From a virus, in IMG/VR virus record IMGVR_UViG_3300034198_004010, positions 1-29,295 of that record: DNA of 29,295 bases, one strand, 5' to 3'. A program made the translations under genes and the position numbers. How positions within the stretch are numbered: the first letter of the stretch is position 1; each line of letters opens with the position of its first letter. Under the pieces are notes generated by a model. That model was not told the DNA's origin. It did not search any database and was given only the letters and a program-made list of their open reading frames with translations. This document shows positions 1-7,169 of the stretch, one piece after another.

Positions 1-457
1 CATTGCGATCCACTACCCAGGCCTTGCCCTCTACTGCGCCCGCAGCAGGATCCTTAGCAGCAGTGGCTTGATCTAGTTTGGCTTTCTTCAGCTGCAAATC
101 AATCATTTTCAGCTTCTTGTCAATTTTAGCAGTCTTGGCAGTGATGGCATGTCCCAGCAATACCCCAGCTGTTTGTAAGATTGTGCCACTGAATCTGGCT
201 TCTACATTCATACCCAGATCCATTAAGTCTTCAAATCTTGCCTGTGCCAGCTTGGCTAATTCATCTAGCTCATAGTCGGCTGTGTCTAGATCACGTACAC
301 TAGGCAATGCAGCATCAATCTTGTCTATGTCAAGGTTTACTTGCTCCAGTATTTCTTTGTTTTTTTCAATTTCTTCTTGACTGGCAATGGGATCTGCATC
401 CTCCTCCACGCCAGCCGAGTCAGGTAAATTAAACAAAGATTCTAATTTTTTAGTCAT
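1..457 (-). CDS. gp16: Terminase small subunit, gp16-like (3' end cut by window edge)
   Basis: Reading leftward from the ATG at 457-455, the frame stays open to the window edge (152 codons), so the C-terminus is missing. The protein begins MTKKLESLFNLPD and has an acidic N-terminal third. It continues into long charged helices, DYELDELAKLAQARFEDLMDLG and then a Lys-rich stretch (KTAKIDKKLKMIDLQLKKAKLD). This is the layout of T4 gp16: a short acidic leader, a DYxxxR-type helix and a central coiled coil. In T4, gp16 oligomers regulate the large terminase gp17 during DNA packaging; gp17 would be expected beyond the left edge. No in-frame start lies between the upstream stop (480-478) and 457. 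No Shine-Dalgarno precedes the ATG; a CTAAATA late box sits only 4 bases upstream. The assignment rests on recalled similarity and context. Confidence 0.72.
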   Translation of the reverse strand, partial: MTKKLESLFNLPDSAGVEEDADPIASQEEIEKNKEILEQVNLDIDKIDAALPSVRDLDTADYELDELAKLAQARFEDLMDLGMNVEARFSGTILQTAGVLLGHAITAKTAKIDKKLKMIDLQLKKAKLDQATAAKDPAAGAVEGKAWVVDRN

Positions 458-461
458 ATGG

Positions 462-468
462 TATTTAG
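462..468 (-). promoter_or_regulatory. T4-type late promoter box CTAAATA abutting the gp16 start
   Basis: CTAAATA on the minus strand ends 4 bases before the gp16 ATG. T4 late promoters initiate about 5-6 bases after the last A of the box, so transcription would begin at or next to the A of ATG. No Shine-Dalgarno is present between box and start. Confidence 0.55.
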
Positions 469-496
469 CCAGTCTGGGCTAGATGGCTACACAAGA

Positions 497-934
497 TTAC
501 CTGGTGGATTTTACCCCGGCAAATATATCTTCTTCGGTGACTACTCGAAACTTAATTCCCTGCTGTGCGCACCAGGCTCGGGCTGCCTGCCACTTGGCCA
601 TGTTTAGTATCACAAAGGCACGGTCCCTGGGGCTGCGAGCGCTTTCCATTGTGGTTTCTTTTCTGGGCTTGACTTCGATTACTTCGGCAAATTTGGCATC
701 ATTTTTGTCCACATACACTATCATAAAGTCGGGAACATATATGGTGTTCTTGCCAGTCAAGGGATTGCGGTAAGGTATCATGAATGGCTCGCTGGCCCAT
801 TGTAGTACGGCAGGATTGTTATCACAAAAGGTCATGAATGTCATTTCCCAACTGCTGCGATATGTGGGCTGCTTTTTACCTACATATTTTCCAGGATTGC
901 GTACCTGAAATTTGCCCTGCGCATACTTTGACAT
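497..934 (-). CDS. gp4: Head completion nuclease, gp4
   Basis: 145 residues, a usual length for T4 gp4, which acts on packaged heads before tail joining. The sequence shows a PD-(D/E)XK nuclease layout: Glu30 in RSSWE, Asp69 in YVPDF, then E87-V-K89 in EVIEVKPRK. The N-terminus (GKFQVRNPGKYVGKKQPTYRSSWE) is the conserved opening of this family in T4-like phages. The ATG at 934 overlaps the stop of the upstream gene as TAATG, implying translational coupling, and no separate promoter box is visible. It lies between a small virion-associated gene and gp16. The identification is by recognised sequence pattern plus the nuclease residues. Confidence 0.85.
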   Translation of the reverse strand: MSKYAQGKFQVRNPGKYVGKKQPTYRSSWEMTFMTFCDNNPAVLQWASEPFMIPYRNPLTGKNTIYVPDFMIVYVDKNDAKFAEVIEVKPRKETTMESARSPRDRAFVILNMAKWQAARAWCAQQGIKFRVVTEEDIFAGVKSTR

Positions 935-1302
935 TATGCTAGTAGAGTTCTTGACACATACTTGTTGGTCTGTGGCGCATTATTGATGCCAAGATAACTG
1001 GTGCCAATTCTATTGAGATTTAAAAACATGGTAAGGTAACTGTTTAATTCACCTTTACTCATCTTACTAAATTTTTGCAGTACGTCCATGGGATCGGTTC
1101 GTTGTGCTAGACTGGTTAAAATAACTGCACCGGCTAGTGCTTTTGCACTTTCTTTGGTGTCAGTTACCTGTTGGAAAAATCCAATGATGCTGTCATCAAC
1201 ATTTTGACTGACTGTTACTGCCGGTAAGTAATAGTTATTGAAAAATGTCTGTGTGTCTTGGAGACTGTCTAAGTCAACAGTGTCGATATTGTTGTTGGTC
1301 AT
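934..1302 (-). CDS. Conserved T4-like phage protein of unknown function (probable virion protein)
   Basis: 122 residues, without signal peptide, membrane segment or cysteines. It contains helical segments (TDTKESAKALAGAVILTSLAQ) and a C-terminal SYLTMFLNLNRIGTSYLGI stretch. I recall similar small proteins near gp4 and the tail genes in cyanomyoviruses, annotated only as hypothetical or structural. It starts 2 bases after the stop of the upstream baseplate-type gene, and its own stop overlaps the gp4 start (TAATG), so the three are almost certainly one operon read from the promoter at 2701-2708. No strong Shine-Dalgarno precedes the ATG, which suggests coupled translation. A head- or tail-completion role is inferred only from neighbours. 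Confidence 0.7.
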   Translation of the reverse strand: MTNNNIDTVDLDSLQDTQTFFNNYYLPAVTVSQNVDDSIIGFFQQVTDTKESAKALAGAVILTSLAQRTDPMDVLQKFSKMSKGELNSYLTMFLNLNRIGTSYLGINNAPQTNKYVSRTLLA

Positions 1303-1304
1303 GT

Positions 1305-2681
1305 TTATACACTGCCTTGTTGTTGAGCCGGGTCACGTACATTGTTAACGCTGCCCACGGAATTAGTTGATGCGGCTTGTGCTCGCTGTGCAGGATCTAA
1401 GAATGTGTTCATAGTAGGTTGCGCAACCTCGGCACCACTTACTGCTGCCTGCTGAGCTCGCTGTGCAGGATCTAAGAAGCTGCTGGCCGATTGTGGGGCA
1501 CCATTGGTGTTAGCACTAGCATCAGTTACTTCTTGATTAGGTAATTGTTTAGATTTGAATAAGCTGGATGCTGCCAGTAGTCCAGCACCGCCGGCTATCA
1601 GTCCAGCTGCACCGCCGCCGCCGCCACCTAGTCCGCCAAATGCGCCGCCAATGTTGTTGGAGATTGCGCCCAAGCTGTTGCTCAATCCCGGTATACTAGG
1701 AACAAATATTGATGAGCTGGGGTTATTACCGCGCAATATACTGGTGCCAATACCCAACAATTCGGTAGTAGCAGCAGATTTCAAATTCATATTTTTTAAA
1801 TTGTTAAAACCACGTGCTGCCAAAAATGCAGCAGCACCATAGTTGCCTTCGGCTAGATTTTCTATTATATCATTGCCGGTTTCAAACAAGCCACCAGGAC
1901 CAAGTATGCTGCGGCCGCCGCCACCTGCAGGTGTAAGCGGGCTTGGACTGGTATCGTAGTGTAGTTGCACAAAACCTTTGACAGTATTCGAACTGACAGT
2001 CCCATAGCAATAGAGTACACTTTCATAGTCAATTACCATCTCATGAGACATCATGTCGCCCGGGCCAGCTGCATGCTCACCATGGCGGAAACTTTTGATA
2101 ACCGGATTGATCAGTATATACTCGCTGAATTTCTTTTGGTGTAGACTGTATATGCGTATGCTGTTTAAGTAAGGGACTCCATCAGTCTTTCTGGGAGTGT
2201 AGCCCCAAGCAGCAGTTGGCCTGATATCCTGATACTTGTGATCCATGTGATACAAGTCTTCAGTGTGATCGCTGTCTCTGTAGTAGTAGTTGTAATAATC
2301 AAACCAGAAGTTACGCACTAAATCAGCACTGTCATCATGGAATCCAAAAGTGAGACTATCGTAGTGTATTTTAGTCTGTACTATGTTGGGTCTGTTATAG
2401 GCATTGAAAGTTTTTGTATCTATGGTAAATTTGGGCAAGCTGGCATTTTTAACCAGCATGCCTAATTCGTAATTTTTATTAGGATTTTTTGGATCTGGGT
2501 TTGCTACGGGGTTAACATCAAAAAATACATGATACAAGAAGCCATACTTGGGCATTAACTTGTATTGGTCGTCAACAAACAATTTACTGGCGTGTTTGTA
2601 ATCCTTAAGATTGTCACCAGTAGCGACTTGTTTTAGTGTGCTACCAGCAAAGTTTACTATATCATCAAAAATACCAGCCAT
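1305..2681 (-). CDS. Tail-tube-fold baseplate protein, gp48/gp54-like
   Basis: 458 residues. Residues about 40-250 read like a tail-tube-family protein: YGFLYHVFFDVNP, then VKNASLPKFTIDTKTFNAYN, a FWFDYYNYYYRDSD segment, and KSFRHGEHAAGPGDMMSHEMVIDYESVLYCYG. In T4, gp54 and gp48 share the tube fold and form the base on which gp19 polymerises. Gene order (directly after gp19) agrees, but I cannot say which of the two it represents. Residues about 345-375 are Gly/Ala-rich (GGLGGGGGGAAGL). The last 65 residues carry the repeat FLDPAQRAQ twice and a third partial copy, RDPAQQQ. The start at 2681 has an AAGGAT Shine-Dalgarno 7 bases upstream and a late promoter before it. A terminator separates it from gp19. 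Confidence 0.65.
   Translation of the reverse strand: MAGIFDDIVNFAGSTLKQVATGDNLKDYKHASKLFVDDQYKLMPKYGFLYHVFFDVNPVANPDPKNPNKNYELGMLVKNASLPKFTIDTKTFNAYNRPNIVQTKIHYDSLTFGFHDDSADLVRNFWFDYYNYYYRDSDHTEDLYHMDHKYQDIRPTAAWGYTPRKTDGVPYLNSIRIYSLHQKKFSEYILINPVIKSFRHGEHAAGPGDMMSHEMVIDYESVLYCYGTVSSNTVKGFVQLHYDTSPSPLTPAGGGGRSILGPGGLFETGNDIIENLAEGNYGAAAFLAARGFNNLKNMNLKSAATTELLGIGTSILRGNNPSSSIFVPSIPGLSNSLGAISNNIGGAFGGLGGGGGGAAGLIAGGAGLLAASSLFKSKQLPNQEVTDASANTNGAPQSASSFLDPAQRAQQAAVSGAEVAQPTMNTFLDPAQRAQAASTNSVGSVNNVRDPAQQQGSV
1381..1478 (-). repeat. Direct repeat encoding FLDPAQRAQ
   Basis: A 23-base sequence occurs identically at 1381-1403 and 1456-1478. It encodes the FLDPAQRA motif in the C-terminal tail of the gp48/gp54-like protein. 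A third, shortened copy (DPAQ) lies closer to the C-terminus near 1321-1335. The exact nucleotide identity points to recent duplication or gene conversion within this tail. Confidence 0.75.
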
Positions 2682-2688
2682 ATGTAAA

Positions 2689-2694
2689 ATCCTT
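2689..2694 (-). promoter_or_regulatory. Shine-Dalgarno AAGGAT for the gp48/gp54-like gene
   Basis: AAGGAT lies 7 bases before the ATG at 2681 and supports that start. It falls inside the short leader that would be produced from the late box at 2701-2708. Confidence 0.7.
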
Positions 2695-2700
2695 ATATAT

Positions 2701-2708
2701 TATTTAGC
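2701..2708 (-). promoter_or_regulatory. Late promoter box GCTAAATA
   Basis: GCTAAATA on the minus strand, 19 bases before the ATG of the gp48/gp54-like gene, with a Shine-Dalgarno in between. It lies just downstream of the gp19 terminator, so this operon starts anew after gp19 transcription ends. Confidence 0.65.
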
Positions 2709-2713
2709 CACAA

Positions 2714-2738
2714 AAAAACCCAGCTAGGCTGGGTTTTT
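2714..2738 (-). terminator. Rho-independent terminator after gp19
   Basis: Perfect 11-bp stem (2714-2724 with 2728-2738) and a TAG loop. The GC core CCCAGC/GCTGGG is flanked by A and T runs. On the minus strand the hairpin ends in a seven-T tract, so it should stop transcription leaving gp19 (stop at 2754). A five-T run on the plus strand makes weaker bidirectional activity possible. Confidence 0.88.
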
Positions 2739-2753
2739 ATAGTAGTAAATTGA

Positions 2754-3371
2754 TTACATTGTTATGTTTTGACCGATAGTTCTGCCAATAAATGTACCAA
2801 TTCCAGTACCACCAGGGGTTTGTACTGCATTGTCAAACTTCATGGTCATTGTGATTTGTACTGGCTCATTGTTGGCGTAGTTGGTTTCACCATAGGCAAC
2901 TGACTGTAGATAGCAGCCATACAATTCCCAAGTTTCCAACACACCAGGTTCGTTTGCACCATTACCACCATCTAGCATTTCTAAACGTGTGATAAACTTG
3001 TAGTCAATGCCGCTGGCTGCGCTGCTTTGTTCCATGAAATCAAATTGTTTCTGTACTTGTTCACCAACTAACTTGGTAACATTACCTGGTGCATCATCAC
3101 GCAATACAACTGCTACTTCGCCCCAAGTTGGCTTGCCGGCCAACTTTACCATACTGTTATAAACGTGTACTTCGATGTCACCAAATGTCACTGTTGGGCG
3201 AGCAAATGATACGATTTGTTTTGTTAATTCTACCCGGTTACTACTTACACCAAAACCTTCAAATGAGGCCCTGAATCTAAATTGTAATTTAGGCATCAAT
3301 AGACCCTGGGCGCTAGCGCTCTGATCGCTTGCCAGTGGTACTGTAAATTTTGTTAATGATGCAACTGCCAT
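2754..3371 (-). CDS. gp19: Tail tube protein, gp19
   Basis: 205 residues, somewhat longer than T4 gp19 (about 163) and close to the size I recall for cyanophage versions. It forms the hexameric-ring inner tube through which DNA passes. Tube-family features are ELTKQIVSFARPTVTFGDIEVHVYNS (residues about 49-74), the KPTWGEVAVVLRDD segment, and WELYGCYLQSVAYGETNY followed by EPVQITMTMKFDNA. It sits directly downstream of gp18, as in T4. The ATG at 3371 has an AGGAGA Shine-Dalgarno and a GATAAATA late box 19 bases upstream. A strong terminator follows, so gp19 can be an isolated, highly expressed late unit. Confidence 0.92.
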   Translation of the reverse strand: MAVASLTKFTVPLASDQSASAQGLLMPKLQFRFRASFEGFGVSSNRVELTKQIVSFARPTVTFGDIEVHVYNSMVKLAGKPTWGEVAVVLRDDAPGNVTKLVGEQVQKQFDFMEQSSAASGIDYKFITRLEMLDGGNGANEPGVLETWELYGCYLQSVAYGETNYANNEPVQITMTMKFDNAVQTPGGTGIGTFIGRTIGQNITM

Positions 3372-3390
3372 TATGTTCTCCTGTTACTTT

Positions 3391-3398
3391 TATTTATC
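3391..3398 (-). promoter_or_regulatory. Late promoter box GATAAATA of gp19
   Basis: Seven of eight matches to T4 TATAAATA, 19 bases before the gp19 ATG, with AGGAGA between box and start. Confidence 0.65.
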
Positions 3399-3414
3399 CA
3401 ATTCTTGGTGCGTA

Positions 3415-3438
3415 ATCGTGGCCCCTAAAAGCCACGAT
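3415..3438 (-). other. Intergenic hairpin between gp18 and gp19
   Basis: Perfect 8-bp inverted repeat (ATCGTGGC at 3415-3422, GCCACGAT at 3431-3438) with an 8-base loop. It lies between the gp18 stop and the gp19 promoter. No T tract follows on either strand, so it is not a standard terminator. It could protect the gp18 mRNA 3' end or act as a processing site. Confidence 0.55.
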
Positions 3439-3453
3439 CACTCGCTTGTAGTA

Positions 3454-6400
3454 TTACGCTCCGCCACCTTTGATAGTGCCTGGATTCTTCAATCGGATTG
3501 GAATGTAGATAAACTCAACAGCTTTCATTGGTTCAATAGCAATATCAACGTAAAGTTCATTTCTAGCAATGCGATCGGGTGTGTTATTTGACCCGTCACA
3601 TACCACTAGGTAATCATATACACCGCGTTTAGCAACCAAATCGTTCAATGCACTAGAAACCACTGTTTTAATTTGGTCACGTGTGATTTTGTCATTTGGT
3701 TCAAACAAGAATTGATTAGCCAATGGTTGTAGTATTACACGCAAGTAGTTAACCAAACGTGCTACATTTACACGATCCAACGATGATGTGGTTGGGTTGC
3801 GTGTTTTTTGTCCATAAACTACAATACCACTTCCTTGCAGCAATGTGATAGGATTGATGTTGAGCTCATATAGTGCATCACGAGTTGAGTGACCGATTCC
3901 GGTTTTCTGGAATTCGCCGCTGCGACTGTCAATGTAACCAATTGCACTGGCGTTGTCTACTAGCCCACGACGTGTACCAGCTGGTGCAAACCACTGATAG
4001 CTTTGGTTATCACTACGGATATATGTGCGTAATGCAATGTGGCTAGGTGGTACGCAGATTTCGTGGCCGCCTAAGTCAGTAGTCAACGCACTTGGGTAGT
4101 ACAATGCCATATATGGATCGTGTGTTACCTGCTCGGTGTTAAACTTGGTGATCTCAGTGATAGTAGAAGGCAAGTTCATTGGCGTGTCGGCAATGATAAA
4201 TCCAGTATTGCTACGATCATTGTTCAATGCTACCAAATCTGTTGACAACTCTGGGTATCCAGGGCACAGCAACAGGTTAAAGTTGTAACCTTCTTCACGG
4301 ATGTCCAAGCTGGCAGCAACTGCTGCTTTCAGTGCTTCGACAACCAATGCACGTTGAGCATAGTGACCAGCATATGGAGATCCATCATCTTTAAGTCCGC
4401 TGGTGGTTACCCAGGTATCTTTGATGTTTGGCAATCCCACATTAGGATATGCTTGTTCGTTAAAGTAATTTTTCACATAACGCTTGACATTGTATCCACT
4501 GCGACGAGTATTAAACAACAGGGTACCACGTGGATATAATCTGTAGTCTGGTGCGTCTAGATCGATAGCATCACTGTACTGTAGATTGGCCACGTCAGGA
4601 TATGCCGCACCAATTGGATCTGCTAGGCCGTCGCCGTCCCAACGAGCATCTGCAAAAACGATTCCGTTTTGGCTCAATTGATCTGTTTTGTCAATCAACA
4701 CCCATTTGCCCAAGGCACTGTAGCGATACAGCATAGGATAGTTTTCTAAGTCACCGCTGTCTAACCATAGATCACCAGCCACCAATGGATTGTTATCGCT
4801 CTGTGCTATTGGTTGGCTAGCACTCACAATAACACCGCCCGCGCTAGTTTGTTGTAGGTTAAAGCCGCGAGTGTCGCGTGGCACATTTTTGTACCCTCTC
4901 CAACCTGTGCCATCACTGATCAAGATGTCAATTGCAGCAGGGTCGCTGTAATACCAAATAGTACCATCATCGGGAGCAGTATATGGCTGTGATGAGCTAA
5001 AGGTGTATGTTGCAATTTTCCAGTTGGTTAGCGTAGGATCATCCATGCCCAATCCAGGGACAAAATTCTGAATAACATGTGTATTAGAATTACTGTCAAA
5101 ACCAGCGTCCACAATTGGGTCAGTACCAACAGATGTGTTGTGCAAACTGATAATACCACCACCGGTATGGCTAATAGTGATAGAGCCACTGTTTTCTACT
5201 TTAGCTGTAACATGAGGTATGTTAGCAGCCAACACAGCAGAAACAAAAGCCACAGCATCAGTACCATTAATAGTGATTGCATATGTAGTAGGTGCTTGAT
5301 TACCTGCATCAGACACAATCATGTTGAATGTATTGCCGCTGGTAAATGTCATGCCACTTTGGCTACCTGTCACGTGCATTGCACCACCAGTAGCCAGGGT
5401 GTAGATAGTGAAACTGCCTAATCCACCCATCATGGTTTGCTCTGATGTATCATACTTGACAAACACGGATCCAGCTACGATGTTTTTACCACCGCCACTG
5501 CGATCTAAATTATACAGTGCAGAATAGCCATCGGCATAAACTGGTGCAGCCAATTTGACCCATTTGCCCAGTGTAGAGTTGTATTGTTTGAAAACAAAAT
5601 CAGTTCCGCTACCGTGAGCACTGGTCTTGATCCAAACGCTACCACTTGGGCGTGCCACTGTGTCAGCTGGATTCCATGCTGGCATCTGTGTGTAGGTTCC
5701 GTAGTAGAGTTCAGGGCAATAGTACATACCACCGGTAATACCCAATGCGGCCAAAGGACCGTTGTTACCGTCTTGTATGTTGATCGCACCATCCATGATT
5801 GCGTTGCTGGTGTTTGGATCAATTTGTGTTGGGTCACTTGCGCTGGTTCCGTCGACATAGAACACCAACTGTCCATTGACCGCTGCTGCAACAACACCAT
5901 CAACCATAGCATTAGACAATGTGTTATTAATTAGTGTAACCACAGAAGAAATATTGGTTGCACCTGTAAGGTCAACTAGTGTTTGATTTACACTAAAGTC
6001 AGCACCGGCTGTGAAATCACATGTGGTTGCTGTGCCAGATACTGCGGGCCATGAATATTGCCATTCGCTAGTACCAAGTTGTACCCACATATTTTCTTTA
6101 TTTTTGTAGAATATGTTATTGTTGGTATCAAACACCACTACAGCATAGCTACCAATTGTGCCAATACTGGATTTTGGAACCCATGTCATGGTAACTTGAT
6201 CTTGGTCAGCATCAGCTTGGCTAGTGATTTTTAGAGGATTCTCAAGAGTATAGTCATCTTTTACAGAATTATACTGGTAAATTCCCCATGCAGTATCTGC
6301 GATGTCAAACCAATTGGTTCCATCTGGAACTTCGCCTCTTGGACGTACAGTGGTACCAACCAATTGATCTAAGTCAATGTCGGCACGCATGGCCCATACA

Positions 6401-6714
6401 CGACCGGCTAGACCTAGTGCGCTATAAGCAGCCATCAATCCATATTCATTGCGCTCGTTGCCATGAATAGGAGTATTAGCAGATGTACGTTGGAATTCTG
6501 GTGCACCAAATGTGCCGACCAATTCGCGTTGGCTACTAATGCCATAGACTTTACCAGCATTGACTTTCAATGTACCGGGTGCTACTGCATTGTTGATTAT
6601 TTTATTTTCTGCGCTGGCAAACAATACAAAAGGTATTGTACCAACTGCTGTTGGAAGATATGCACTTTCATCGATAACTGATATACTAATGCCTGGTGAA
6701 ACTAAAGCTGCCAT
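3454..6714 (-). CDS. gp18: Tail sheath protein, gp18 (enlarged)
   Basis: 1086 residues against about 660 for T4 gp18. The protein polymerises around the gp19 tube and contracts on infection. The N-terminus (LVSPGISISVIDESAYLPTAVG) and C-terminus (YLVVCDGSNNTPDRIARNELYVDIAIEPMKAVEFIYIPIRL) are typical of the T4-like sheath core that forms the helical lattice. The extra length is in the middle, roughly residues 170-700. That region is rich in Thr, Gly, Asp and Trp and holds short look-alike segments (SSVWIKT/GTIWYYSD/GDLWLDSG, each followed by a ...KWVKLA, ...GWRGYKN or ...KWVLID strand), suggesting repeated surface domains. The start at 6714 has AAAGGAA 6 bases upstream and an AATAAATA late box. 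Confidence 0.93.
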   Translation of the reverse strand: MAALVSPGISISVIDESAYLPTAVGTIPFVLFASAENKIINNAVAPGTLKVNAGKVYGISSQRELVGTFGAPEFQRTSANTPIHGNERNEYGLMAAYSALGLAGRVWAMRADIDLDQLVGTTVRPRGEVPDGTNWFDIADTAWGIYQYNSVKDDYTLENPLKITSQADADQDQVTMTWVPKSSIGTIGSYAVVVFDTNNNIFYKNKENMWVQLGTSEWQYSWPAVSGTATTCDFTAGADFSVNQTLVDLTGATNISSVVTLINNTLSNAMVDGVVAAAVNGQLVFYVDGTSASDPTQIDPNTSNAIMDGAINIQDGNNGPLAALGITGGMYYCPELYYGTYTQMPAWNPADTVARPSGSVWIKTSAHGSGTDFVFKQYNSTLGKWVKLAAPVYADGYSALYNLDRSGGGKNIVAGSVFVKYDTSEQTMMGGLGSFTIYTLATGGAMHVTGSQSGMTFTSGNTFNMIVSDAGNQAPTTYAITINGTDAVAFVSAVLAANIPHVTAKVENSGSITISHTGGGIISLHNTSVGTDPIVDAGFDSNSNTHVIQNFVPGLGMDDPTLTNWKIATYTFSSSQPYTAPDDGTIWYYSDPAAIDILISDGTGWRGYKNVPRDTRGFNLQQTSAGGVIVSASQPIAQSDNNPLVAGDLWLDSGDLENYPMLYRYSALGKWVLIDKTDQLSQNGIVFADARWDGDGLADPIGAAYPDVANLQYSDAIDLDAPDYRLYPRGTLLFNTRRSGYNVKRYVKNYFNEQAYPNVGLPNIKDTWVTTSGLKDDGSPYAGHYAQRALVVEALKAAVAASLDIREEGYNFNLLLCPGYPELSTDLVALNNDRSNTGFIIADTPMNLPSTITEITKFNTEQVTHDPYMALYYPSALTTDLGGHEICVPPSHIALRTYIRSDNQSYQWFAPAGTRRGLVDNASAIGYIDSRSGEFQKTGIGHSTRDALYELNINPITLLQGSGIVVYGQKTRNPTTSSLDRVNVARLVNYLRVILQPLANQFLFEPNDKITRDQIKTVVSSALNDLVAKRGVYDYLVVCDGSNNTPDRIARNELYVDIAIEPMKAVEFIYIPIRLKNPGTIKGGGA

Positions 6715-6720
6715 AGTGTT

Positions 6721-6727
6721 TTCCTTT
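6721..6727 (-). promoter_or_regulatory. Shine-Dalgarno AAAGGAA of gp18
   Basis: AAAGGAA lies 6 bases upstream of the gp18 ATG and fixes the start at 6714. Confidence 0.75.
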
Positions 6728-6743
6728 AATAAGAACTTTGTAT

Positions 6744-6751
6744 TATTTATT
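6744..6751 (-). promoter_or_regulatory. Late promoter box AATAAATA of gp18
   Basis: Matches TATAAATA at seven of eight positions on the minus strand, 29 bases before the gp18 ATG. The divergent box of the HNH-like gene (6800-6807) lies about 50 bases away, so 6715-6812 is a divergent late promoter region. Confidence 0.6.
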
Positions 6752-6799
6752 TTACAATCAACAAAAGGTGCCGTTATGCAGCCCTTAATTAAGGTATTG

Positions 6800-6807
6800 T
6801 ATAAATA
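6800..6807 (+). promoter_or_regulatory. Perfect late promoter box TATAAATA of the HNH-like gene
   Basis: Exact T4 late consensus. Its last A is 5 bases before the ATG at 6813, and no Shine-Dalgarno lies between. The start site predicted from T4 spacing coincides with the ATG, suggesting a leaderless transcript. Confidence 0.7.
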
Positions 6808-6812
6808 TCAAT

Positions 6813-7169
6813 ATGAGCACTAGAAAACTATGCCCTACCTGCAACTCAGCTAGGCCTGTGGCTGTTAATTGTCACGTAGGTGAGAAAATATACTACAGAA
6901 AGCAGTGCGATGTCTGCCTGCGTGAAAAGCGCAAGATCAAACCAGCAGCACCCAGCTGGTTTAAAAACGGATATAGAAAAAAACCCACATGTGAAAAATG
7001 TGGGTTTAAAGCCAAGTATCCCGAGAATCAATTACGAGTGTTTTACCTTGATGGAGACCTAAGAAATAGCAATTGGTCTAATCTAAAAACGGTATGTTTA
7101 AACTGTCAGCAAGAAGTACACAAACTCAAACTGCCATGGCGGGAATCGGTCCTAGTACCAGATTTTTAA
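6813..7169 (+). CDS. Zinc-ribbon, HNH-like small protein
   Basis: 118 residues with four CxxC knuckles: C7/C10, C32/C35, C60/C63 and C95/C98, enough to bind two zinc ions. The second half (CEKCGFKAKYPENQLRVFYLDGDLRNSNWSNLKTVCLNCQQ) follows the HNH/zinc layout of Dx(n)NxxWxNLxxxCxxC. The catalytic His expected just before the Asp is not seen (VFYLDG), so nuclease activity is doubtful. I recall similar proteins, including the terminal VPDF, in T4-like cyanophages, annotated as HNH endonuclease or hypothetical. It is transcribed away from gp18. Its last 44 bases overlap the 3' end of the convergent dNMP kinase gene. A terminator for the opposite strand lies inside it (6981-7007). Confidence 0.75.
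   Translation: MSTRKLCPTCNSARPVAVNCHVGEKIYYRKQCDVCLREKRKIKPAAPSWFKNGYRKKPTCEKCGFKAKYPENQLRVFYLDGDLRNSNWSNLKTVCLNCQQEVHKLKLPWRESVLVPDF
6981..7007 (-). terminator. Rho-independent terminator for dNMP kinase, antisense inside the HNH-like gene
   Basis: Perfect 10-bp stem (6981-6990 with 6998-7007) and a 7-base loop. On the minus strand the arms are AAACCCACAT and ATGTGGGTTT, and the transcript ends in seven consecutive T residues (6983-6977). The plus-strand exit has only three T. It lies 120 bases past the dNMP kinase stop and would halt minus-strand transcription before it reaches gp18. Confidence 0.82.

Noticed and set aside
3415-3438. Hairpin between gp18 and gp19 as an intrinsic terminator
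   Set aside because: No T run follows on either strand; kept only as an intergenic hairpin.
5505-5912. 135-codon minus-strand frame within gp18
   Set aside because: It is an out-of-frame reading of the gp18 insertion, without start signals, and is Trp/His-rich with no plausible fold.
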